A stretch of 6,239 nt of DNA from an uncultured Verrucomicrobiae bacterium (GTDB lineage Bacteria > Verrucomicrobiota > Verrucomicrobiia > Palsa-1439), in the NCBI GenBank assembly GCA_937927265.1, contig CALBCO010000130.1:1-6239 (forward strand). The letters are read 5' to 3'. Under the pieces are notes generated by a model, which worked only from the letters and a program-made list of their open reading frames with translations, was not told the DNA's origin and ran no database searches. The position numbers and the translations under genes were made by a program. Positions 1 through 6,118 of this stretch are shown here, one piece after another (position 1 is the first letter of the stretch; each line of letters opens with the position of its first letter).

Positions 1-20
1 GTGTTGCAGAACATTCTCAT
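1..20 (-). CDS. 5' start of the next gene in the hyf-like operon, probably hyfC (partial)
   Basis: Only the first six codons are inside the window, reading MRMFCN. The ATG at 20-18 overlaps the TGA stop of the upstream hyfB-like gene as ATGA, the usual arrangement for translational coupling. A second in-frame ATG lies at 14-12. The G-run on the minus strand at 27-22 sits almost against the first ATG and at a better distance from the second, so the second may be the real start. In Hyf, Hyc and Ehr-type clusters the gene after hyfB normally encodes the NuoH-like membrane anchor HyfC/HycD. The identity is inferred from that gene order alone; six residues cannot prove it. Confidence 0.45.
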
Positions 21-1924
21 TCCCCCCATCCGATCCAAACCATCGCCGCCAGCGCGCCCAGTCCCAGCAACAGGTACAGCAAATACGACTGTACCCGGCC
101 GTGTTGGAAACGCCGCGCCGTCCGCGCCACTTGCATCACGACACTGCCGGTCGGCTCAATGGTGTATTCGAGGACGGTCTCCGGTGTGTGCTGCGAAAAA
201 CTCGCGCGCGCCGGGAAAACTTCTTCCGGCCGGTGTTCGTGCCGTACCGGCCGCAAAATCCACGCAAACCATTCGGTGATGATGCCGGCAAACGAGCCGG
301 CGGTGTATTGCATCCGGGCCGTCGGCGCGGCGTACCCGCAATCCCACGTCAACGCCCGCGTCAATCCCGCCTGCCGGACTTTGCGCCACAACCACACAGC
401 CGCGACCAACGCGAGCACCGCCACCGCCACATGAATCTGCGTCAGCGCCAGCAGCGGTACCGGCATCGCCGTGCCCGCCCAAGCCGGTTGCCAGACGCCA
501 ACCGCTCGCGCCACTGCCGGCCAGAACAATACCGGCGCGAGACCAATCGCCACGCAACCCGCGCCGAGCAACGCCATCGCGCCGCGCATCGCTGGGCCGC
601 TCTCGTGCGCGTGTTCCGTCGCCGCCGAACGCGGCGCGCCGAGGAACACCACGCCGCACACCTTCGCAAAACACGCCAACGCCAGCGCGCCGGTCACTCC
701 GAGCAAAATCGCCGCCGGTATCGCCGCCCACGCGGTCGGGCCGTGCGCAATCGTCGCATCGAACAAACCGAGATACACGAGCCATTCGCTGACAAAACCG
801 TTCAACGGCGGCAGCCCGGAAATCGCCGCCGCGCCGAGCGCAAACAGCGACGCTGTCCACGGCATCGTTCGCCACAGTCCGCCGAGCCGGCTCATCTCGC
901 GCGTGCCGGTCGCGTGCAACACCGACCCCGCCGCAAAGAACAACAACGCCTTGAACAACCCGTGATTCCACACATGGAGAAGCCCACCCGCCAGCGCGAG
1001 TTGTCCCCACGCCGCGTTGTCTTGACCGACTGCGACCATGCCGAAACCGAGACCGATCAAAATGATGCCGATGTTTTCGACGCTGTGGTACGCGAGTAAC
1101 CGTTTCAGGTCGTGTTGGCCGAGCGCGAACGCCACGCCGAGCACTGCGCTGACGACGCCCAGCACCGCAACCACCCACCCGGCTGAGGGCGGCACCGGCA
1201 TCCAACCGGTGAACCGCACGAGTCCGTAAATCCCAATCTTGAGAGTGACGCCGGACAGAATGGCCGACACATGACTCGGCGCGTTGGCGTGCGCTGCCGG
1301 CAACCAGACGTGCAACGGAAACATACCGGCTTTCAGTCCGAACCCGACCAACGCGAGCCAAAACAACGGTGCGAGTTCGGGCCGGTCGCGCATCGGTCCG
1401 AGTTCCCAACTACCGGTCTTGGCGGCGAGGATGGTGAAGAAGGCGAACAAACACAGCACCGCCACATGCGACGCGCCGAGATAAAGCCAACCGGCCTTGC
1501 GCACTTCGGGCAAGCGGCGATCCAGTGTCACCAAAAAATACCCGGCCAGCGTGAACAATTCCCACGCGATGAGGAAATGCAGTCCGTTGACGGCGAGCAG
1601 CGTCAACCCCAGACCGAGCACGAGCACCGTCCACCAAATCCGTCCCGTCCACGCCGACTGCGGATGTTTCGTGTCGTTCCAATATTCCCGCGCATAGACC
1701 GCCCCGGCCCCGCCGACAACACTGAGCAGCGCGAGGAACAACGCGCTGACCGCATCGAGTCGCAAATGGATCGCCTCGCCGCCAATCTTGATGGCCGACC
1801 GGAATTCCCAGACGTTGCCCGTGACGAGGATCGTCACCGCTCCCGCCAACGCGCCGCCGGTGATCAGTAGAAAGGCGACCAACCAAATCATCGAGCCGAC
1901 CGGAGTTTTTTGTGTGGTCGGCAT
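17..1924 (-). CDS. hyfB: HyfB-type proton-conducting membrane subunit (hydrogenase-4 component B / NuoL-NuoM family)
   Basis: A 635-residue, strongly hydrophobic protein with about 14-16 membrane helices, close to E. coli HyfB in length. The proton-translocating core (roughly residues 110-420) carries the family's key residues: Glu122 in WEL, Lys198 in GLKAGMFPLHVWLPAAH, Lys229 in TLKIGIYG, Lys274 in HDLKRLLAYHS, Lys325 in HGLFKALLF and Glu380 in NGFVSEW. Complex I uses equivalents of these to move protons; the Glu in the last position resembles NuoM rather than NuoL, which has Lys. The tail (residues 527-545, TWDCGY then ARMQYTAGSFA, and RFQHGRVQSYLLY near 605-617) is typical of the HyfB branch and lacks the long NuoL lateral helix. 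It should act in the cytoplasmic membrane as the ion-pumping arm of a Hyf, formate-hydrogenlyase or hydrogenase-related (Ehr) complex. Translation starts one base after the stop of the HTH-EIIA gene, with AAGGA at 1940-1936 inside that gene as the likely ribosome site. The catalytic subunits lie outside the window, so hydrogenase activity is not shown. Confidence 0.9.
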   Translation of the reverse strand: MPTTQKTPVGSMIWLVAFLLITGGALAGAVTILVTGNVWEFRSAIKIGGEAIHLRLDAVSALFLALLSVVGGAGAVYAREYWNDTKHPQSAWTGRIWWTVLVLGLGLTLLAVNGLHFLIAWELFTLAGYFLVTLDRRLPEVRKAGWLYLGASHVAVLCLFAFFTILAAKTGSWELGPMRDRPELAPLFWLALVGFGLKAGMFPLHVWLPAAHANAPSHVSAILSGVTLKIGIYGLVRFTGWMPVPPSAGWVVAVLGVVSAVLGVAFALGQHDLKRLLAYHSVENIGIILIGLGFGMVAVGQDNAAWGQLALAGGLLHVWNHGLFKALLFFAAGSVLHATGTREMSRLGGLWRTMPWTASLFALGAAAISGLPPLNGFVSEWLVYLGLFDATIAHGPTAWAAIPAAILLGVTGALALACFAKVCGVVFLGAPRSAATEHAHESGPAMRGAMALLGAGCVAIGLAPVLFWPAVARAVGVWQPAWAGTAMPVPLLALTQIHVAVAVLALVAAVWLWRKVRQAGLTRALTWDCGYAAPTARMQYTAGSFAGIITEWFAWILRPVRHEHRPEEVFPARASFSQHTPETVLEYTIEPTGSVVMQVARTARRFQHGRVQSYLLYLLLGLGALAAMVWIGWGE

Positions 1925-1925
1925 C

Positions 1926-2615
1926 CTACGGCTTTTCCTTGCGACTCAAGAGATCCTCGACCCGTCGCAGTTCGTTGAGAATCTCGTCGCGCGAGCCTTG
2001 CCGGGCGATGACGGCTTTGCAGCCCGCGTCATGCAACGCATACGCCAACCGCGACAGCAGATGCAGATGTCCGCGCACGGTCGGGCTGACCAGCGTGAAG
2101 AGCGCGTACACCGGACGGCCATCAATCGCGTCAAAATCCACCGGTTTCTCAAGGAAACACAGGCTGACCGTTGGCCGCGATACATGAAACACGATGGGAT
2201 TGCGCACATGGGGAATGGCAATGCCATCGCCGATACCGGTTGAACTGAGCGCTTCACGCGCGATCAGCGCGCGAAGCAGAAACTCCTGATCCACTTCCTC
2301 CGGTAGTTTCATCGTTTCAACGGCGGCGCGCAGCACCGATTCCTTGTCTGTGCCGCTGACCCGGTAATGAATCCCACCGGCTAGCAATGCCTCGCTTAAC
2401 AGCGGCAGTGGCGTTCCCACCGTTTCAGGCTCATGAAAAATCTCCGGTGAGACATTGATCTTGCGAGAAGTGGCCCATTCGAGAACTTCGGCCCGGTTGA
2501 ACCGGTACTGCCCGCTGACCCGGTAGCCCGGCAGGTTCTGGTCGGTGAGCCACCGGTACACGGTTTTTTCCGAGACATTCAGCAACTCAGCGACATCTTG
2601 AACAGTTAATTGCAT
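1926..2615 (-). CDS. Helix-turn-helix / PTS EIIA (fructose/Ntr-type) fusion regulator
   Basis: 229 residues with two domains. Residues 1-50 form an excisionase/MerR-type winged helix-turn-helix (LTVQDVAELLNVSEKTVYRW, then GYRVSGQYRF and a helix to about 50), followed by a linker rich in Pro and Glu. Residues 70-222 form a PTS EIIA domain of the fructose/mannitol/Ntr class. The signature GIGDGIAIPHVR places the phosphorylated histidine at His136, and a second conserved histidine lies in GHLHLLSRLA (183-190). EIIA domains accept phosphate from HPr/NPr; fused to a DNA-binding domain, phosphorylation would be expected to change DNA binding. The effect here is inference. The ATG is supported by GAGGTGA at 2625-2619. 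The gene leads the hyfB run, with TAG-G-ATG spacing, so it probably regulates that operon and possibly itself. No EIIB or EIIC permease is nearby, so a regulatory role is more likely than sugar transport. Confidence 0.9.
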   Translation of the reverse strand: MQLTVQDVAELLNVSEKTVYRWLTDQNLPGYRVSGQYRFNRAEVLEWATSRKINVSPEIFHEPETVGTPLPLLSEALLAGGIHYRVSGTDKESVLRAAVETMKLPEEVDQEFLLRALIAREALSSTGIGDGIAIPHVRNPIVFHVSRPTVSLCFLEKPVDFDAIDGRPVYALFTLVSPTVRGHLHLLSRLAYALHDAGCKAVIARQGSRDEILNELRRVEDLLSRKEKP

Positions 2616-2618
2616 TTA

Positions 2619-2625
2619 TCACCTC
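2619..2625 (-). promoter_or_regulatory. Ribosome binding site for the HTH-EIIA gene
   Basis: GAGGTGA on the minus strand, three bases before the ATG at 2615 (about five to seven from the SD core). This supports that ATG as the start. Confidence 0.7.
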
Positions 2626-2648
2626 AATAGCCGTTTATTTCTGACGAT

Positions 2649-2668
2649 TGGACATTAGTGGACATCAG
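2649..2668 (-). repeat. Tandem 10-bp direct repeat upstream of the HTH-EIIA gene
   Basis: On the minus strand CTGATGTCCA is followed directly by CTAATGTCCA: two copies differing at one position, repeating every 10 bp and so facing the same side of the helix. Excisionase-like helix-turn-helix proteins often bind direct repeats cooperatively, so the adjacent HTH-EIIA protein is a reasonable candidate ligand (inference). Confidence 0.55.
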
Positions 2669-2725
2669 TAGTGAACAAAGGTTAACCTGTCAATGACAGA
2701 AAACGACGACGACTGGGGAGGGGAT

Positions 2726-3961
2726 TCAGGTCTTGGCTGGCGCTGGCTGCAGTTCGTGGTGGGGCGGTTTGATCAGGAATGTCAGTGCTCCACCAATCAG
2801 CAGCAGCACACCGGCCGTGATGAAGGACGATTGGTAGCTCCCGCCGCTTTGGGCGGTGAGTGTTTGTTGGAGGCGCGGCAGCACGAGGCCGCCGACGCCC
2901 CACGCAGTGAACAACACGCCATAATTCATGCCGAAGGTTTTCAGTCCCCAGAGGTCTTTCGTGAACGACGGGAACAACGCCAAATTGGCTCCGTAGTTCG
3001 CGCCGATTAACGCCGCCAGCAGTACGATGACCACCGCCGCCATTTCTTTCGAGGCCGTGACCGGGATGGCGATGAACATCAATACGGCCTGAATCACCAG
3101 CACCAGAAAAAGCGTCCACCGCCGGCCGATCTTGTCCGACAACGTCCCGGCCGCGATACGGCCGCCGGCATTGCCGATTGCCATGATCGCCACCGCCACG
3201 AACGCCGCGTGGCCCATGCTTTGTTTGGCCATGCCGCTGATGCTGCCGATGACCATCAACCCGGCGCCCGCGCCGATAAAATAGATGACCCACAACAGCC
3301 AGAACCCCGGCGTGCGCAGAATCTGGCTTGGCGTCATTCCGGCCGGGGCCGGTTTGGGCGCGGTCCCCGCCGCTGTCGCCGCCACGTAGCCGGCGGGCGG
3401 ATTGACGAGCAGTTGCGCCAAACCACAAACGATGACGACGAACGCGATGCCGAAGATGAGCATTGAGTTTTGCAGTTTGTAGTGGGCAAGCAGAAATTGC
3501 GAAAGCGGCGCGAGATACACCGGCGCCAACCCAAATCCGGCCACGACGAGGCCGGCGATCAGGCCGGTCTTGCTGGGCGGAAACCATTTCAAGGCCGGAG
3601 GCGTGGCGGACGAATAGCCGAACCCGATGCCGGCACCGACCAGAACGCCGAAGCCAAGCAGCCAGAGTCCGTAGCGGTCCGTCTGGGAGATGAGCACCAT
3701 GCCGGCGCCGACGAGCACCCCGCCAATCGTCGCCGTTAGTCGGGGGCCAAACTTATCTTGGCACCGCCCGGCGAGGATCATGGCGAAGGCGAATACCAAA
3801 CAGCAGAGCGCATAGGGGTCGTTGAGCTGGCTGCCTTTCCAGCCAAACTCCCTCTCAATCGCCCCCTTGAACATGCTCCAAGTGTACAAGACGCCGAGGG
3901 CGAGGTTGATGCCCAAGCCGGCAAAGGTAACAATCCAACCACGGTTCGGCGATGTTGTCAT
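2726..3961 (-). CDS. OFA-family (OxlT/YhjX-like) major facilitator transporter, probable monocarboxylate carrier
   Basis: 411 residues with about 12 membrane helices in two halves joined by a loop rich in Ala and Pro (about 188-215). MFS motif A is present in both halves: GRCQDKFGPR at 65-74 and GTLSDKIGRR at 272-281. The stretches GYSSATPPALKWFP (115-128) and ANYGANLALFPSF (321-333) are typical of the oxalate/formate antiporter family, which includes OxlT, YhjX and lactate or pyruvate carriers. Arg268 in TM8 may be the counterpart of OxlT Arg272. TM11 reads NYGVLFTAWGVGG, with Trp354 roughly where OxlT has the substrate-binding Lys355, which argues against oxalate. The start at 3961 is chosen because AGGAG lies five bases upstream and the protein then begins at the normal family N-terminus; the frame is open further upstream but there only shadows the acs 3' end. 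It follows acs by 70 bp, suggesting uptake or exchange of acetate or a similar acid. The substrate is inferred from context. Confidence 0.88.
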   Translation of the reverse strand: MTTSPNRGWIVTFAGLGINLALGVLYTWSMFKGAIEREFGWKGSQLNDPYALCCLVFAFAMILAGRCQDKFGPRLTATIGGVLVGAGMVLISQTDRYGLWLLGFGVLVGAGIGFGYSSATPPALKWFPPSKTGLIAGLVVAGFGLAPVYLAPLSQFLLAHYKLQNSMLIFGIAFVVIVCGLAQLLVNPPAGYVAATAAGTAPKPAPAGMTPSQILRTPGFWLLWVIYFIGAGAGLMVIGSISGMAKQSMGHAAFVAVAIMAIGNAGGRIAAGTLSDKIGRRWTLFLVLVIQAVLMFIAIPVTASKEMAAVVIVLLAALIGANYGANLALFPSFTKDLWGLKTFGMNYGVLFTAWGVGGLVLPRLQQTLTAQSGGSYQSSFITAGVLLLIGGALTFLIKPPHHELQPAPAKT

Positions 3962-3966
3962 CGGCA

Positions 3967-3971
3967 CTCCT
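3967..3971 (-). promoter_or_regulatory. Ribosome binding site that sets the transporter start
   Basis: AGGAG on the minus strand with a five-base spacer (TGCCG) before the ATG at 3961. It decides in favour of this start over a start 219 bases upstream inside acs. Confidence 0.8.
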
Positions 3972-3985
3972 TTCGGTTGTAAAGC

Positions 3986-4018
3986 AGCGGAACCGGCCGG
4001 ATCGCGGCCGGTCCCGCT
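3986..4018 (-). terminator. Intercistronic hairpin between acs and the transporter
   Basis: In the minus-strand transcript AGCGG-G-ACCGGCCG pairs with CGGCCGGT-U-CCGCT around a five-base loop (CGATC). This makes a 14-bp stem with one G-U pair. It begins 13 bases after the acs stop and is followed by GC and only three U residues, so it is not a classic strong intrinsic terminator. It could be a leaky terminator that lowers transporter expression relative to acs, or a 3' stabilising structure for acs mRNA. The transporter ribosome site begins 14 bases beyond the stem. Confidence 0.6.
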
Positions 4019-4031
4019 CGTGACAGGTTGC

Positions 4032-6011
4032 TTACAGCTTGTTTTTGACGAGCACTTCGACCACGTGCGGATCGGCCAAGGTGGTCGTGTCGCCGATTTG
4101 GTCCACGGCGTTCTCGGCGATCTTGCGCAGAATGCGGCGCATGATCTTGCCCGACCGGGTCTTCGGCAGTGCCGGCGCAAACTGGATCTTGTCCGGCACC
4201 GCGATCGGCCCGATTTCTTTGCGGACGTGGAGCGCCAACTCTTTGCGGAGTTCTTCGCTCTCCTGCACTCCTTCGTTCAACGTTACAAACGCATAGAGGC
4301 CCTGGCCTTTGATGTCGTGCGGCATCGGCGCCACGGCTGCTTCGGCCACTTTGGGGTGGCTCACGAGCGCGCTCTCGACCTCGGCGGTGCCGATGCGGTG
4401 GCCAGAGACGTTGACCACGTCGTCAATGCGGCCCATCAGCCAGTAATCCCCGTCAGGATCAATTCGGCAGCCATCGCCGGTGAAGTACAAGTTCTTGTAC
4501 ATTGTGAAATACGTGTCAATGAACCGGTTGTGATCGCCCCACGTGGTGCGCATCATGCCCGGCCACGGTTTCTTGATGCAGAGTTTGCCGCCTTCGTTCG
4601 GGTCGCACGGGGTGCCGTCGTCGCGCAGCACGACCGGCTCGACGCCAAAGAACGGCCGCGAGGCGCTGCCGGGTTTGAGCACATGCGCGCCCGGCAACGG
4701 CGTGATCAGATGACCGCCGGTTTCCGTCTGCCACCAAGTATCCACAATCGGACAGCGTTCTTTGCCGATGACCTTGTAATACCACATCCACGCTTCGGGA
4801 TTGATCGGTTCGCCGACCGAGCCCAGCACTTTGAGCGAACTGAGGTCGTACTTGTTTGGCCACTCGTCACCGAGACGGATGAGCGAGCGGATGGCCGTGG
4901 GGGCGGTGTAGAACTGCGTTACTTTGAACTTCTCGATGATTTGCCAAAACCGTCCGGCATCCGGGTAGGTCGGCACGCCTTCAAACATCACGCTGCTGAA
5001 CCCGTTGGCGAGCGGTCCATAGACGATGTAGCTGTGGCCGGTGACCCAGCCGATGTCGGCCGTGCACCAGAACAAGTCGCCTTCGTGGATGTCGAACACA
5101 TACTTGGTCGTCAACGCGACGTGCAACAGGTAGCCGGCCTGCGTGTGCACCACGCCCTGGGGTTTGCCGGTGGAGCCGGACGTGTAGAGGATGAACAACG
5201 GATCTTCGGCGTTCATCGTTTCGGCCGGGCAATCGGCGCTGGCCGTGGCCATTTCCTCGTGCCACCACACATCGCGGCCGGGCTGCATGTGGCACGGTTC
5301 GTCATTGCGCTTGTACACGATGACCTTCTCTACGCAGCCGGCTTTTTGGCAGGCTTCGTCGGCAATGTCTTTGAGGCGGATGTGCTTGCCAGCGCGCAGC
5401 GAGACATTGGCGGTGACCAAGACCTTGCAAGTGGAATCCACGATTCGTCCGGCCAGTGATTCGGCGCTGAATCCGCCAAACACGACCGAATGGATCGCGC
5501 CGATCCGGGCGCAGGCAAGCATGGCGATGGGCAATTCGAGCACCATTGGCATGTAAATCGAGACGCGGTCGCCCTTTTTGACGCCATGTTTCTTGAGCAC
5601 GTTGGCGAACTTGCAAACTTCGGCGTGCAACTGCCGGTAGGTGATTTTCTTCACATCGGCTTCCGGTTCGCCCTGCCAGAGTAGCGCCACTTTGTCGGCG
5701 GTCGGCGTGGTCAGATGCCGCTCGAGACAGTTGACGGTTACATTGAGCTGACCGTCCTCAAACCACGTGTGTTTGATCACACGAGCGTCGGTGTTCCACG
5801 TGTATTTCCGCGCGACGGTGGGTTTCTTGATCCAATCCAGCACGGCGGCTTGTTCAAGCCAGAACTTGTCCGGCTCATTCACGGAGCGGTCGTACATCTC
5901 TTTATATTTGGCGGCATTGATATGCGCGCGCTTCACCACGTCAGCGGATGGCGGGAAGGTCCGATTCTCCGTCAACAACGACGCGGTCGATATGGTCTTG
6001 GGTTGACTCAT
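4032..6011 (-). CDS. acs: Acetyl-CoA synthetase (AMP-forming acetate-CoA ligase)
   Basis: A 659-residue member of the adenylate-forming superfamily, full length for Acs (E. coli about 652). It activates acetate with ATP to acetyl-AMP and then to acetyl-CoA in the cytoplasm. Visible motifs: the ATP loop YTSGSTGKPQG (276-286); GWVTGH (321-326), whose Val323 and Thr324 line the acetate pocket; GSVGEP (397-402); DTWWQTETGG (424-433), with Trp427 at the position (Salmonella Trp414) that restricts the enzyme to acetate or propionate; TGDG (511-514) with Asp513 for the ribose; GRIDD (527-531), the domain hinge; GHRIG (537-541); and PKTRSGK (616-622), whose Lys622 is the catalytic lysine acetylated by Pat-type enzymes in other bacteria. 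All expected catalytic residues are intact. ATG at 6011 is preferred: AGGAGA lies nine bases upstream, whereas the longer GTG start at 6056 lacks a ribosome site and lies about at the predicted transcript start. The OFA transporter follows. Confidence 0.97.
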   Translation of the reverse strand: MSQPKTISTASLLTENRTFPPSADVVKRAHINAAKYKEMYDRSVNEPDKFWLEQAAVLDWIKKPTVARKYTWNTDARVIKHTWFEDGQLNVTVNCLERHLTTPTADKVALLWQGEPEADVKKITYRQLHAEVCKFANVLKKHGVKKGDRVSIYMPMVLELPIAMLACARIGAIHSVVFGGFSAESLAGRIVDSTCKVLVTANVSLRAGKHIRLKDIADEACQKAGCVEKVIVYKRNDEPCHMQPGRDVWWHEEMATASADCPAETMNAEDPLFILYTSGSTGKPQGVVHTQAGYLLHVALTTKYVFDIHEGDLFWCTADIGWVTGHSYIVYGPLANGFSSVMFEGVPTYPDAGRFWQIIEKFKVTQFYTAPTAIRSLIRLGDEWPNKYDLSSLKVLGSVGEPINPEAWMWYYKVIGKERCPIVDTWWQTETGGHLITPLPGAHVLKPGSASRPFFGVEPVVLRDDGTPCDPNEGGKLCIKKPWPGMMRTTWGDHNRFIDTYFTMYKNLYFTGDGCRIDPDGDYWLMGRIDDVVNVSGHRIGTAEVESALVSHPKVAEAAVAPMPHDIKGQGLYAFVTLNEGVQESEELRKELALHVRKEIGPIAVPDKIQFAPALPKTRSGKIMRRILRKIAENAVDQIGDTTTLADPHVVEVLVKNKL

Positions 6012-6020
6012 ATGTGTTGG

Positions 6021-6026
6021 TCTCCT
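6021..6026 (-). promoter_or_regulatory. Ribosome binding site that sets the acs start
   Basis: AGGAGA on the minus strand, nine bases before the ATG at 6011. The alternative GTG at 6056 is preceded by an AT-rich stretch with no purine-rich ribosome site. Confidence 0.65.
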
Positions 6027-6058
6027 GGTTATGTTTTCGAACTGCGTTTGAGGCACGA

Positions 6059-6087
6059 ATCACATCATAATTTTTCAGCCCTGTCAA
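6059..6087 (-). promoter_or_regulatory. Putative sigma70-type promoter of acs
   Basis: On the minus strand a perfect -35 box TTGACA (6087-6082) is followed after 17 bases by TGTGAT (6064-6059), which matches four of six -10 positions. An overlapping TATGAT (6069-6064) is a better -10 hexamer but lies only 12 bases from this -35. The region between is A/T-rich, unlike the surrounding coding DNA. A start near 6052 would give a leader of about 40 bases before the acs ATG. The eight bases TTGACAGG also occur at the promoter of the HTH-EIIA operon. Confidence 0.45.
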
Positions 6088-6118
6088 CGTTTCCTGCCAA
6101 GGACATTCCCCGGTTTTT

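Larger units (their letters stand above)
2616..2699 (-). promoter_or_regulatory. Promoter/operator region of the HTH-EIIA-hyfB operon
   Basis: Read on the minus strand, TTGACA at 2693-2688 matches the sigma70 -35 consensus. Seventeen bases further on, TACTGA (2670-2665) is a poor -10 hexamer, so the promoter may need an activator. The expected start near 2658 leaves a leader of about 43 bases. The -35 box lies inside the perfect dyad CTGTCA-T-TGACAG (2699-2687), which overlaps the palindrome AGGTTAACCT (2688-2679). Two tandem 10-mers, CTGATGTCCA and CTAATGTCCA (2668-2649), cover the -10 and start region. These look like protein-binding sites; the protein is not known. Confidence 0.5.

Noticed and set aside
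156..1409. 417-residue minus-strand frame overlapping hyfB, and a 332-residue plus-strand frame at 101-1099
   Set aside because: Both are Arg-rich out-of-frame shadows of hyfB, whose own frame has clear conserved transporter motifs.
2700..2725. Intrinsic terminator after the transporter gene
   Set aside because: A short T-run follows CGTCGTCG in the transcript, but no stem can be formed before it, so readthrough into the HTH-EIIA operon cannot be excluded.
3962..4180. 73-residue N-terminal extension of the transporter
   Set aside because: It overlaps the acs 3' end, is Arg/Ser/Pro-rich unlike an MFS N-terminus, and a good AGGAG site marks the ATG at 3961.
3822..5459. 545-residue open frame on the plus strand opposite acs
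   Set aside because: It is antisense to a full-length acs with all catalytic motifs. Long antisense frames are common opposite GC-rich genes, and its protein is rich in His, Arg and Val with no recognisable family.
6012..6056. Longer acs start at GTG 6056
   Set aside because: There is no ribosome site, it lies about at the predicted transcription start, and the ATG at 6011 has AGGAGA at a suitable distance.
6049..6064. CRP site (TGTGA half) near the acs promoter
   Set aside because: Only one half-site fits; the other half is CCTCA rather than TCACA, and the position would overlap the -10.
6082..6099. Sigma54-type promoter (TGGCAGGAAACGTTGAC) upstream of acs
   Set aside because: The upstream GG element is present, but the -12 element reads TG rather than GC at the required spacing.
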